From Bacteroides sp. (GTDB lineage Bacteria > Bacteroidota > Bacteroidia > Bacteroidales > Bacteroidaceae), in contig JAMPDJ010000006.1 in the NCBI GenBank assembly GCA_023665805.1, forward strand, positions 58,909 to 122,908: DNA of 64,000 nt. Direction: 5' to 3'. The notes beneath the pieces were generated by a model. It worked only from the letters and a program-made list of their open reading frames with translations. It was not told where the DNA came from and searched no databases. The position numbers and the translations under genes were made by a program. Numbering within the stretch: the stretch's first letter is position 1; the number at the start of each line of letters is the position of its first letter. Positions 8,291 to 17,068 of this stretch are shown here, piece by piece.

Positions 8291-8367
8291 GCATATTCGT
8301 GAATTCGTGCCTTTGAATTCACGAATATGCAAGTGTGAATTCGCGAATACGGAAATGCATATTCGTC
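8291..8367. repeat. TATTCGTGAATTC repeat cluster 1
   Basis: GCATATTCGTGAATTC and GAATTCACGAATATGC form a perfect 16-bp inverted repeat with an 8-base loop, followed by GAATTCGCGAATAC and GCATATTCGTC. Similar clusters lie at 27444-27500 and 41229-41285. The site lies between the trp leader and the envelope locus. Confidence 0.75.
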
Positions 8368-8447
8368 AAGTCTTGAGTCTTTGACTCGGGAAGATGAAAT
8401 TTTCTGTTCGCATGGATGATTATAAAGGCACTGCATGTCGCATGTGT

Positions 8448-8480
8448 AATGCATTTCTCTTGCCAAGAGATGTATCTAAA
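8448..8480. promoter_or_regulatory. Dyad TCTCTTGCCAAGAGA, copy 1
   Basis: TCTCTTGCCAAGAGA at 8456-8470 is a near-perfect 15-bp palindrome. Its reverse complement, extended to a 23-bp identity (ATACATCTCTTGGCAAGAGA plus AAT), recurs at 8825-8847. Two copies ahead of the envelope locus look like operator sites, though ends of a small inverted-repeat element are possible. Confidence 0.4.
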
Positions 8481-8554
8481 TAACAATAACTTATATATCA
8501 ACACTTTAACTCCTTCGCAAGTTCTTTTCGCTAAACTAAAGGTGCACATTAGAG

Positions 8555-8735
8555 GCTTAATCCGTTTCGTCCTTATATCCTATGCATTGCAACTGTTTCT
8601 TTCGTAGGCATAGCAAGCCATAGCGAAATGAGACTGGAAAGCAAAACCGCTAATATAAAGAGCGAACAGATGAAAACGCCACACAAATCATCTGATATAT
8701 ATATAAATTGCCGGTCTAATGACAGACTTGCGTTT
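8555..8735. repeat. MITE-like element family 1, copy C, diverged
   Basis: A diverged copy in the same orientation as copy A. Recognisable parts are TTGCAACTGTTTCTTTCG, CATAGCAAGCCATAGCGA, GACTGGAAAGCAAAAC and the right end TCTAATGACAGACTTG. Much of the rest has drifted and the left end is unclear. Confidence 0.5.
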
Positions 8736-8824
8736 AACAATCACACATACCCATTCATCACATGCCGTTTTTACCCTTGGAAGAAGCATTGTGTCGCTTT
8801 TTGAACACATCTTTGTGGCATATA

Positions 8825-8847
8825 ATACATCTCTTGGCAAGAGAAAT
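8825..8847. promoter_or_regulatory. Dyad TCTCTTGGCAAGAGA, copy 2
   Basis: An inverted copy of the dyad at 8456-8470, centred about 65 bp upstream of the -7 box at 8903. Its position just ahead of the promoter of the envelope locus fits an operator or activator site. No regulator gene is adjacent, so the binding protein is unknown. Confidence 0.4.
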
Positions 8848-8902
8848 TCATTTTAATATACATTTTTCGTAGTTGTAGATACTTTATTTCAATTTTTTCA
8901 TG

Positions 8903-8910
8903 TACCTTTG
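8903..8910 (+). promoter_or_regulatory. Probable -7 box of the envelope-locus promoter
   Basis: TACCTTTG fits the Bacteroidetes -7 consensus TAnnTTTG exactly and lies 60 bp ahead of the chosen start codon at 8970. No TTTG is seen at the expected -33 distance, which would fit a promoter needing an activator. Confidence 0.5.
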
Positions 8911-8969
8911 TGCCAACTGATACTTCTGTCTCTAAGATACGAATGCTTGTAGTGCATGAAAAGATAAAA

Positions 8970-11561
8970 ATGAAGCGGTTATTGTTTTTGATATTGACGG
9001 TTCTGTGTGGATTCGTAGAAATGCACGCGATTAAATATAATGTCTACGTAAGGAATGCCGATGGCAAGCCTTTGAAAGGAGTGGAAGTATATTCGTTCCT
9101 TAATCGGAGCAGGGCTGAAGCGGCTTACAGGGAGGCACTCAAATTGGATGGACGTTTTTACGAGATGGAAGAAACCGCCCTCAAGAAGTATACTTTTCAG
9201 GAGAAGCAGAAGACCGATGAACGGGGATACTGCATTATCGAGTGTATCCCTGACGGAAGCGTTGTCATAGATGCTGACGACTTGAGGTATGTAGATACCG
9301 AGTATGTCTACGACTTCAGCCTGTTTCATGTGTCGTCTTGTCAAAAGGACGAATTCGATTACACTTTGGAGATTGTACTTCAAGGCAAGAAGACCAAAAA
9401 GGCAAAGAAGAGTGACGGTAAGATAATTCATGAGCGCGACTTTAAGGGTACGGAAGAATATACTGGCGGCATTACGGACATGGAGCTGGTGGAAAAGCGT
9501 GCTACGCCTTCCATGCCGATAGGTGGTGAAGGAGTGGGGCGCAGGCACGGACGTAATAAGATACTGATAACTAAGGTGCTGGATGTGGATGGCGATTACG
9601 CCAGGGATGATGCGAGGTTTGTGGCGTTCCCGTTTATCGTGTTTGAAGAAACGAAGGATTCTGTCACATACATGCCACCTTCCGTCATTGATGGAGAAGA
9701 TTATCATCGGAGCATGAACAGAAGGATGAGCTTTGACTCGTCCCGTGACAAGCTGGATGAATTCCGTTATGACCATTCGCTGAAGCTGCAGAATCACAAC
9801 AGCGAACGCTTCCTGTATTCGGAGTGGGCACGCATAGTGAAAGGAACTAAATATCATATACCCGGAATCCTGTGGTTCGAGGACTACAATGGAGTGTATC
9901 ACCGTGATTCGCTGCTGTTTAGCGATGGCAAGGAGCAGGAGCCTATGCGATTCCTTGACTGGTCCGATGCGCGTCAGCTGGCTCCCATAGACAGGGACGA
10001 GTATTTCAGGCAAGGAAGATTGGATGCTTTTCACGATGATGCCAGTTTCAAACTCAACTTTGACCAGGGAAAATCCACTCTGAACCTGAATGACAGTATG
10101 ACCGTTGCCCAACGGGACAGCATGCTCCAATGGCTGGGAGGCTATGACGAGGGCCAGATCCTGAAGATAGAGGTCAGGGGATATTCCTCCCCGGAGGGTT
10201 CCGAGGGTCTTAACAGGACGTTGTCACGCAGTCGTTCCGCTACAATCAAGGCGTTGCTGCAGTCACGCCTACCGAATGTCAGAATCGAGACAGTCTTTGA
10301 TGATAATGACAATATAGTTCCCTGGGAAACTGTCGCTGATGTCATGACAGCTGAAATGGAGGATACCGTGGCTCGCATGTATGCGGCAAGAATAAGGGAA
10401 ATAGTGGCGGACAAGAACGGCTTTGATGCAAAGTACAGGGCCGTACGCGCCAATGCGGAACTGTACGACTATCTCAGCAAGCATGTCCTGGAACGTGTCC
10501 GTAATGTGGACATCAGGGCCAATATCATTGTGCAGAAGGTTCTTTCCAAGGAAGAAATCATAGAGCGTTATGAACATGACCCCGGCTTTCGGCTGAAGAT
10601 GGAGGACTATCAGTACTATGTCATGATGTGCCACTTGGCCGACAATGAGAGATGGGATGAACTGTACGATGTGTCCAAACGGGCGTATGACAAATGTGAG
10701 AAAATGTATAATGTGCCGAGACAATTCCGGGTACCCGGTCTAAAGGATTCGCTTGGTCAAGATAGGCTCAGTTACGTGACTTCTACCATACCTTATCCGC
10801 TTGCGGGGTACTATTATGCTGTGTCGACTCTGAGAAAGGGCATGTCGGATGTGAATATACTGAAACCGTATCTGGATGACGGCAAAGTGAATCGTATGCA
10901 GCACATGAATGGTTTTCCGTTCATTGTTGCCCAAGTGCTGATGTATTGTCAGAGAGAAGAATTTGATGGAGCAAACGAGTTGATTAAGAAGTATAACTTG
11001 CGGTCCAGGCCTGAATTGAAAGGGCTGATAATGTTTGTACGCTGTCTTGACGGGCAATATATGGGGCAGGAAAACCGGGATGTGCGCGAATATGTCATGT
11101 CTACCTCCGAAATGAACAAGGCGGTGATACTGGCGGCTTTGGGTGAATATAGTGAGGCATTGCAGATTCTGTATGGTGATGATGTTCCCGAGAACGATGC
11201 CAAGATCGAGTACCTGAAGGCGATATGCCACTTCAATATGTTGGATGGCCGTATGAGAACCTTGGACCGTGACGGATTTTCCAGCAGTGCCGTATACAAT
11301 GAAGACGAGGAAGATTCCACGGATGAAAGCAAGACCGGGAAGAACACTTCAGCCTGGGCTGCCCCTATGTTGAATGCCTTGCGTCTGGACAATGCCAATG
11401 TGAAGTATCTGGAGACAGACGGTTACTTCAACGATGCGTATCGCCAGATGATCATGTACTTCTGGATTCGCCTGCAAGCCGGCGTGCCCATGGCAAAGGT
11501 TGCGGCAGAGTACGATGCATTGGTCGCGCAGATGAGAAAGCGGAATTCACAGGGCAAATAG
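8970..11561 (+). CDS. OmpA-domain envelope protein, first gene of the envelope locus
   Basis: 863 residues starting at MKRLLFLILTVL; this ATG is chosen because it gives a clean signal peptide cut after EMHA, while the longer frame adds 20 unlikely residues. Residues about 20-140 look like a carboxypeptidase-regulatory-type beta-sandwich (YVRNADGKPLKGVEVYS). Residues about 358-450 are OmpA-like (FKLNFDQGKSTLNL, then GYSSPEGSEGLNRTLSRSRS), the fold that binds peptidoglycan. The C-terminal 300 residues are helical and TPR-like. It is likely periplasmic, tethering an outer-membrane assembly to the wall. It begins a run of eleven co-directional genes. The OmpA assignment is firm; the role in the locus is inferred. 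Confidence 0.8.
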   Translation: MKRLLFLILTVLCGFVEMHAIKYNVYVRNADGKPLKGVEVYSFLNRSRAEAAYREALKLDGRFYEMEETALKKYTFQEKQKTDERGYCIIECIPDGSVVIDADDLRYVDTEYVYDFSLFHVSSCQKDEFDYTLEIVLQGKKTKKAKKSDGKIIHERDFKGTEEYTGGITDMELVEKRATPSMPIGGEGVGRRHGRNKILITKVLDVDGDYARDDARFVAFPFIVFEETKDSVTYMPPSVIDGEDYHRSMNRRMSFDSSRDKLDEFRYDHSLKLQNHNSERFLYSEWARIVKGTKYHIPGILWFEDYNGVYHRDSLLFSDGKEQEPMRFLDWSDARQLAPIDRDEYFRQGRLDAFHDDASFKLNFDQGKSTLNLNDSMTVAQRDSMLQWLGGYDEGQILKIEVRGYSSPEGSEGLNRTLSRSRSATIKALLQSRLPNVRIETVFDDNDNIVPWETVADVMTAEMEDTVARMYAARIREIVADKNGFDAKYRAVRANAELYDYLSKHVLERVRNVDIRANIIVQKVLSKEEIIERYEHDPGFRLKMEDYQYYVMMCHLADNERWDELYDVSKRAYDKCEKMYNVPRQFRVPGLKDSLGQDRLSYVTSTIPYPLAGYYYAVSTLRKGMSDVNILKPYLDDGKVNRMQHMNGFPFIVAQVLMYCQREEFDGANELIKKYNLRSRPELKGLIMFVRCLDGQYMGQENRDVREYVMSTSEMNKAVILAALGEYSEALQILYGDDVPENDAKIEYLKAICHFNMLDGRMRTLDRDGFSSSAVYNEDEEDSTDESKTGKNTSAWAAPMLNALRLDNANVKYLETDGYFNDAYRQMIMYFWIRLQAGVPMAKVAAEYDALVAQMRKRNSQGK

Positions 11562-11568
11562 CTTGGAA

Positions 11569-12300
11569 ATGTACATGACAATGATGAGGAGTAAGATAGC
11601 AAGTATATTGCCGGTAGTGTTGTTTTGCATGATGCCAGGTATGCTGTATGGTCAGCGGATGAAGGCCGTGGATCTGGGACTGAGTGTGAAATGGGCGAAT
11701 ATGAATGTCGGTGCCGACAGTCCCGAGGAATATGGCGACTATTTCGCCTGGGGCGAGGTGGCTCCCAAGAGATACTATGGCAAGTATTCCGAGTACAGGC
11801 ATTATGACGACAAGTGCTTTCGCAAATATAATTATATTGGCGTGAAAGGTTCTGTCAGGGACATGCTGCTGAACCTGCAACGAGCTGACGATGCCGCTTC
11901 AAGGAAAATGGGAAGGGGTTGGAGGATGCCTACGGAGGACGAGATGAAGGAACTGCTGGATACATGCAAGTGTGTCATCACTCCCGCACGGTTGAATGGT
12001 ACCCGTGGCCTTTGGGTGAAGAACCGTAAGGAGCAGAGCGATTCCATCTTCCTGCCTATGGCCGGTTATAGGGATTATGGCACATACAGGTTCTTTCCGG
12101 GAACACAAGGCTATTACTGGACTTCAACGCTGCTGACACCGGATTCATTGGAATCCGTAGTGAATGCTGAACCTGACAAGGCCAAGGTCTTTGACAAGGC
12201 GCGTTCGGCCATGTGCATGCAATATGCCGGAGAAGGGGCTGTGGTGGACTTGTTCGATCGCAGAAACGGGTGTGTGATCCGTGCTGTGCGGAGCAGGTGA
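11569..12300 (+). CDS. Secreted protein with Fibrobacter-major-paralogous-like domain
   Basis: About 243 residues. A signal peptide (ILPVVLFCMMPGMLYGQ) leads to VDLGLSVKWANMNVGADSPEEYGDYFAWGEV, then WRMPTEDEMKELL, GYYWTST and GCVIRAVR. This is the pattern of the Fib_succ_major / DUF1566-like C-type-lectin-fold domains common in Bacteroidetes surface proteins. The start is uncertain: ATGs lie at 11569, 11575 and 11581, only a few bases after the stop of the preceding gene, so translation is probably coupled. It likely lies on the cell surface or in the periplasm as part of the same locus; no catalytic role is implied. Confidence 0.7.
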   Translation: MYMTMMRSKIASILPVVLFCMMPGMLYGQRMKAVDLGLSVKWANMNVGADSPEEYGDYFAWGEVAPKRYYGKYSEYRHYDDKCFRKYNYIGVKGSVRDMLLNLQRADDAASRKMGRGWRMPTEDEMKELLDTCKCVITPARLNGTRGLWVKNRKEQSDSIFLPMAGYRDYGTYRFFPGTQGYYWTSTLLTPDSLESVVNAEPDKAKVFDKARSAMCMQYAGEGAVVDLFDRRNGCVIRAVRSR

Positions 12301-12337
12301 CGAGAGCATGGAATCTACACTATAATAATATAATACG

Positions 12338-13999
12338 ATGAGAATAACAATTATATTACTGATGATCTTGTCTGCGGTGGCGCAGTGCCCGGCACAGTCT
12401 GCGGTGGACAGCAACTGGGGCATGGGAACTGTAGATCCACGGAAGGCACAGGAATTATATGATTATGTGTGGAGAAGCTCGCAATCCCCGTTGACGGCAG
12501 GAAATGAGACCATGCCGGTAAGTACCGAATTTTATATCAAATTCAAGCAATTGATGGAGCTTGCCCCGTATAACAGCTTCTATTACTACAGTGGTTATCT
12601 GTATGACCAATCCACCGCCACCAGTATGTACCGACGTATGCTGGACAGCATCAGCGATCCGGCAGTCAGGATGATGTTGGTGGAGGACGTGATGGAGCAC
12701 GGCAAGATGTATGTGGACCATCTGGACAGCATAAATGTGGTGAGGGAACTGAATAAAGGCACAAAGGGAAAGCCGCTGACTATGGCTATGGCCAAAATCA
12801 AGCGTGCACACTATAACTTCATGTATGCCAACAATCCTAAATACTATCCGCAGCACCTCTATGACAAGAAGAAGGTCTATGAACTGTATCGCGAGGCATT
12901 CAACGAGTTTCTTGCTGCAAGGGAAGAACAAGGAGGCGATGAGCTGGAGGCATATTATGTGATGGAATACTACAAGGCTTGCGAGGACTTGTACAAATCC
13001 GACGAGGAGAAGTATTATGAGCAATTCCTGACGGACTATCAGGAGATAGTGCAGGTGTGCGACAAGCTGCTGATACCGTATTACGATATTCCCGACTCTG
13101 TCAAGAACAATGCGTCGGATCCTGCATATGCGCAGTACCAGGGCTATAACTATTGGACAAACGCGAGTGTGAATGCCGGAAGCAAGGAAGACGGAATCAA
13201 AGCCAGGTTTGCTGCCAGTGGTGCGGCAAATCCCGAACGTCTCTCTGCCTATTATGAGAACAGGCTGAACGAGAACAGGCGTGATTCCGCCTATCTCAAC
13301 AAGGCCATAAGCATCATGAATGAAAACAACTGCACGCAGACAGAGGCCTTTTTCTCCTATTGCGAGGCATCCAATGTCATCGCCCCTACATACCTCAACT
13401 GTATAGGATGTGCATTTGCCAGCAGGGCATACAAGATGAGGGACGAGATGATAAAATACTTTTTATCCGCTCAAAAGTTGGCCACGAACGACCTTCAGCG
13501 AGGTCTCATCGCATATCAGATCGGTTGCGAAACCAACTTCCCTCGACCCAAGGACGAGAATGGCAAGAACCTGGGCAAGGACACTCCGGAATATGAAGAA
13601 TGGACAAAGAACATCATGCTTTCGGCTGCCAACCTGAAGCAGGTGCTTCAATACCAGGAGGCATTCAGTAACAGTCCGTCCATAGCTGTAAGGAAGATTC
13701 CTGCCACTGCCGCCTGGCAGTTGGGACTGGCTTATTACCGTATGGCCTCCATGGAACAATCCAGCAAGGAGTGTGTCCAGGCCATCACATATATAGAAAT
13801 GGCCATGAAGGCATCTCCGCAGGACTATAACACGAATGCCAGGGACATGATTGACAACATCAACAGCGTACGCGCTCAGTATGCCGAGAGAGAGGCCAAG
13901 ATCAATCGCAATGCCAAGCAGAGAGCCGAGTTGCAGCGTCGCTATGATGAATACATGAGGAAGAAGAAGGCTGAGGAGGATTTCTGGAATCAGAAGTAG
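12338..13999 (+). CDS. Periplasmic TPR-like repeat protein
   Basis: 553 residues with a signal peptide ending near AVAQCPAQ. The body is almost wholly helical, rich in Tyr, Glu and Lys, with repeats of the TPR type (for example ATAAWQLGLAYYRMA and EAFNEFLAAREEQGG). The last 45 residues form a charged coiled coil (EREAKINRNAKQRAELQRRY). I do not recognise a named family. TPR proteins with coiled-coil tails often act as assembly scaffolds between the membrane layers, and its position between OmpA-like and DUF3575 proteins supports such a role. It starts 37 bp after the previous gene. Confidence 0.7.
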   Translation: MRITIILLMILSAVAQCPAQSAVDSNWGMGTVDPRKAQELYDYVWRSSQSPLTAGNETMPVSTEFYIKFKQLMELAPYNSFYYYSGYLYDQSTATSMYRRMLDSISDPAVRMMLVEDVMEHGKMYVDHLDSINVVRELNKGTKGKPLTMAMAKIKRAHYNFMYANNPKYYPQHLYDKKKVYELYREAFNEFLAAREEQGGDELEAYYVMEYYKACEDLYKSDEEKYYEQFLTDYQEIVQVCDKLLIPYYDIPDSVKNNASDPAYAQYQGYNYWTNASVNAGSKEDGIKARFAASGAANPERLSAYYENRLNENRRDSAYLNKAISIMNENNCTQTEAFFSYCEASNVIAPTYLNCIGCAFASRAYKMRDEMIKYFLSAQKLATNDLQRGLIAYQIGCETNFPRPKDENGKNLGKDTPEYEEWTKNIMLSAANLKQVLQYQEAFSNSPSIAVRKIPATAAWQLGLAYYRMASMEQSSKECVQAITYIEMAMKASPQDYNTNARDMIDNINSVRAQYAEREAKINRNAKQRAELQRRYDEYMRKKKAEEDFWNQK

Positions 14000-14020
14000 A
14001 AGCAGGATAGAATATCTCAT

Positions 14021-15883
14021 ATGACAAATATAGCTACGATAATAGGACAAAGACATGGCGGAAGAGCACGAGGTTTTCTGCCGCTGCTCTTTGTAGCATT
14101 GCTATGGGCGGGCGGCAGTGCGTCCTATGCACAGGTTTCGCAAACGGAGAGCACGGGGAAGACGGCTTTGGACACAATCCCGGAGGAAGCCAAGGCTGTG
14201 TTCTACAGATATGTGCAACAGAAGGACACGGCCATGATGGAGTTTGTCGACAAGCATAGACGCGACAAGTTCGTGAAGAGATTCAGCTTTCATACCAATG
14301 CCGTGGATTGGGTGACCCTGGTGCCTAACCTGGGCGTTGAATTTGACCTTAATGGAACTCCGCGCAACAACTATAGCATCTCCATTTTCGGAAAGTTCAA
14401 TGGGCGCAGCACGCATGGCAAACTGGTATACAATGTTAATGCCGTTCGCGTGGAGGGCAGGAAGTATTGGCGTACCGGCAAGCATGGCAAGGCGAAGAAG
14501 TATTATGACGACTTCGAAAGATTGTATACCGATACTGCGTCGATATACTTCAATGCCGACACCTTGGTGGGCCGTTCATATTATGTGGATACCCTTGGCA
14601 GGGCGGCCAAGGCCAAGGGTGTTACAGGAATAGAATCCATACGCGCCACTTCGGACATGACGCAGGCGCAGAAGGATTCTTTGGATTTTGCGGAGGATTC
14701 GCTCGGCATAAAGGAAAGCAAGTTCCGCAAGTGGTATTACAATACGTATCACAAGTTCCGCAGGAACGTAACGTCAGGCCGTACTCTGGAGAACGCACGA
14801 AACTGGCGTGCATATTATCTGGGCGTGTGGGCCGGAATAGATAATTGGAGCATCTCCATTACAGGCAAGGGCAAGCAGGGGCAGGGTGTCGGTGCCGGTC
14901 TTGTGGCCGGTTACACATTGCCGCTTTTGCCACAGAGGTTTCCGCGTGAAGGAAGCCTTGACCTGGATTTCGGTTTGGCTGTAGGATGGAAGGCGGTGAA
15001 GTACGATGCATACAATTACGAGGAGCAGACGCAACACTACGTTTACGACCCGGCAGGCAGCCATCCTTCATGGAAGATAGTGCCTTATCCCATAGTACAG
15101 GACATACACGTAAGTCTGGTTTGGCGTTTCCGTGGCATAAAGAGCAAGGTGGACAAGTCCTTGATTGACGACTACAACAAGAAGTGGGTGGAGAAGTACA
15201 ACGACCGTGCAACCGCTGCATGGAACAAGAATAATGCTGTGAGACAGAAACGAGAAGAGATTCTGGAGGCTATGCGAGAGAGGACCTTTGCCATGGCGGA
15301 TAGCACCGGCCTGTATGACGGCTACCACCGTCGCCGTTTGGATGCGGCCATGCGAATAAACCCCGACACTGTCTTTGTGGGTGAGGACCAGAGGCTATAT
15401 CTCAAGATCTTCAAGGGATTGAAGTCCGTGGAAGAGCAAGACAGGTATCGGAAGTCGCAGCAGGAGGCATCCGAGCGCGAGGCCAAGGAGGCGACGGAAC
15501 AAGCCAGAAAGGCTGCCCGGGAATCTGCCAGAAAGGCCAAGAAGGCAGCCAGGGAACTGGCCGACAGCATTGAGTCGGCACGCAAGGATTCCATCCGTGA
15601 GGCAAAGAAGCATCCTGTGCAGGGTGATACTGTCCAGGCATTGTCTGCCGATACCACACTGGCATTGCCGATTGACACCATATTGGTGTCTCCTGAAGAT
15701 TCTGTTCCCCTGTCTGTGCCTCGGACGGATATTCCGGCAGAGGATGGAGGACCCGAAACAGAAGAACGGGATGCGGATGGCGAAGACGGGAATAGCAATG
15801 CGACTGCTGCCTTGTGTGCCGTGTGGCGAAAATGGCGCGATGTTGCTGCGGGTGGATTGTTTTATTATGATGATAGGCTATGA
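14021..15883 (+). CDS. DUF3575 protein with long coiled-coil tail
   Basis: 620 residues with a signal peptide to about residue 37. The DUF3575 landmarks are FHTNAVDWVTLVPNLGVEFDL, GRKYWRTGKHGKAKKYY and RAYYLGVWAGIDNW, then VGAGLVAGYTLPL: an OMP-like barrel domain found near Bacteroidetes fimbrillin loci. It is interrupted by an unusual helical insert (about 160-250) and followed by an Ala/Lys/Glu/Arg-rich coiled coil (about 465-540) and an acidic Thr/Ser/Pro-rich tail. The last 20 residues (AVWRKWRDVAAGG) look unlike the rest and may be a frame-shifted end. The stop overlaps the next start by four bases. DUF3575 proteins are usually about 180-250 residues, so this is a strongly extended member. 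Confidence 0.7.
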   Translation: MTNIATIIGQRHGGRARGFLPLLFVALLWAGGSASYAQVSQTESTGKTALDTIPEEAKAVFYRYVQQKDTAMMEFVDKHRRDKFVKRFSFHTNAVDWVTLVPNLGVEFDLNGTPRNNYSISIFGKFNGRSTHGKLVYNVNAVRVEGRKYWRTGKHGKAKKYYDDFERLYTDTASIYFNADTLVGRSYYVDTLGRAAKAKGVTGIESIRATSDMTQAQKDSLDFAEDSLGIKESKFRKWYYNTYHKFRRNVTSGRTLENARNWRAYYLGVWAGIDNWSISITGKGKQGQGVGAGLVAGYTLPLLPQRFPREGSLDLDFGLAVGWKAVKYDAYNYEEQTQHYVYDPAGSHPSWKIVPYPIVQDIHVSLVWRFRGIKSKVDKSLIDDYNKKWVEKYNDRATAAWNKNNAVRQKREEILEAMRERTFAMADSTGLYDGYHRRRLDAAMRINPDTVFVGEDQRLYLKIFKGLKSVEEQDRYRKSQQEASEREAKEATEQARKAARESARKAKKAARELADSIESARKDSIREAKKHPVQGDTVQALSADTTLALPIDTILVSPEDSVPLSVPRTDIPAEDGGPETEERDADGEDGNSNATAALCAVWRKWRDVAAGGLFYYDDRL

Positions 15884-17049
15884 AAAAGATGACATATATA
15901 CGTATAGTTGGTTCATGGCTGTTGCCTGTGTCTTTGCTCTGTATGCATGCATGTACCGTGGCTAATCTTGACTTGTGCATGGACGAGCACCCTCACAGAG
16001 GCCATTTGATTATTGACTATGACTGGTCTGGGGTGGATATAGAGCATCCGGACAGCATGGTAGTTGTGGCGCTCAGACCGGTATTCCGCGACAAGATGGC
16101 CAGTAACTGGGCTACAGGTGCCTCGGGGAACGAAAACAGACTTTATGGACGTTTTATTGCATCGGCCTCCGGAGACGGCAATCTGTACCATGCTTCGTTC
16201 AAGGACAATCCCTCTCGCGACTCCTTGTTCCTTCCTGCAGGGGAATGGACGATATCGTCCTATACGTCGAACCCTTCAACAATAGAGTTGGTCAAGGACT
16301 ATGCGACAGATGTCATGGATGACGGCGGTAGCCTTTATTTCAAGTCTGATGTTTCCGAACGCTTGCCCGAAAAATATGCATATTGGTATGACCGTAACTC
16401 ATATGGCGGCTGGGTCGAGGCATCTGCAAACTCTTCGGTCTGTCTGTCCGGCGGTTCCGTGGTAATAGACGAGTATGCCCATGTTAAAAAGGATTACAGG
16501 GTGAAGTTGGCGCCCAGGATTGTGGCTCAGAAGGTAAATGTCGGCTTTGAGGCTGAGATTGTGGACGCGGACATTGCCGTAGACAGTATAGTGTGCGCCA
16601 TAAGCGGCATAGCCGATGCAATGAACCTCAATACCATGGAGCTGGATATAGACGCCACGCATCAGGCGATATTCGAAACCGAATTGTCCAGAACCTCGGA
16701 CAGGCATGTCAGCGCACACGGCACCATATACGTGCCGGGGCTGGTCCGTAGCTCGTCATCGTCTCTTCTACAGGGGCCGGGCATACTCAATGTCAGTGTG
16801 TTTGTCAGTTATGCGGATGACAATAATGTCTGTCGGAAACGTCGGTTGGACGCAACGCTCAATCTCTTTCGCTTGTTGTCGGCAACTCCTTCGGTACAAT
16901 ACGATAAGGATGCCAAGGTGGTGCAGGCTTGTGCGGAACTGAATCTGCTTGTCCAAAGTAGGATGCTCATATCCAAAGACAAGCTTTCTAATGCCGATGA
17001 TGCCTTGGATTCATGGGTGGAGGAAACAATAATAGATGTAGAAATTTAA
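15880..17049 (+). CDS. DUF5119 lipoprotein
   Basis: 389 residues with a lipobox SLLCMHAC (Cys 25), so probably an outer-membrane lipoprotein. The segment LIIDYDWSGVDIEHPDSMVV is the typical start of DUF5119, a family that accompanies fimbrillins in Bacteroidetes, and resembles the first beta-sandwich of Mfa2/FimB anchor proteins. It likely caps or anchors a fimbria-like polymer made by the following genes; that is inference. Translation is coupled to the preceding gene through an ATGA overlap. Confidence 0.75.
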   Translation: MKKMTYIRIVGSWLLPVSLLCMHACTVANLDLCMDEHPHRGHLIIDYDWSGVDIEHPDSMVVVALRPVFRDKMASNWATGASGNENRLYGRFIASASGDGNLYHASFKDNPSRDSLFLPAGEWTISSYTSNPSTIELVKDYATDVMDDGGSLYFKSDVSERLPEKYAYWYDRNSYGGWVEASANSSVCLSGGSVVIDEYAHVKKDYRVKLAPRIVAQKVNVGFEAEIVDADIAVDSIVCAISGIADAMNLNTMELDIDATHQAIFETELSRTSDRHVSAHGTIYVPGLVRSSSSSLLQGPGILNVSVFVSYADDNNVCRKRRLDATLNLFRLLSATPSVQYDKDAKVVQACAELNLLVQSRMLISKDKLSNADDALDSWVEETIIDVEI

Positions 17050-17068
17050 TGTAGCACAGATTCCATTT

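Noticed and set aside
8291..8367. CRISPR-like array of TATTCGTGAATTC units
   Set aside because: Units are only 13 bp, alternate in orientation and lack unique spacers of regular length; no cas genes are nearby.
8979..10130. 383-codon antisense frame within the OmpA-like gene
   Set aside because: Shadow of the plus-strand gene, no signal or domain, and the opposite strand has the OmpA motif.
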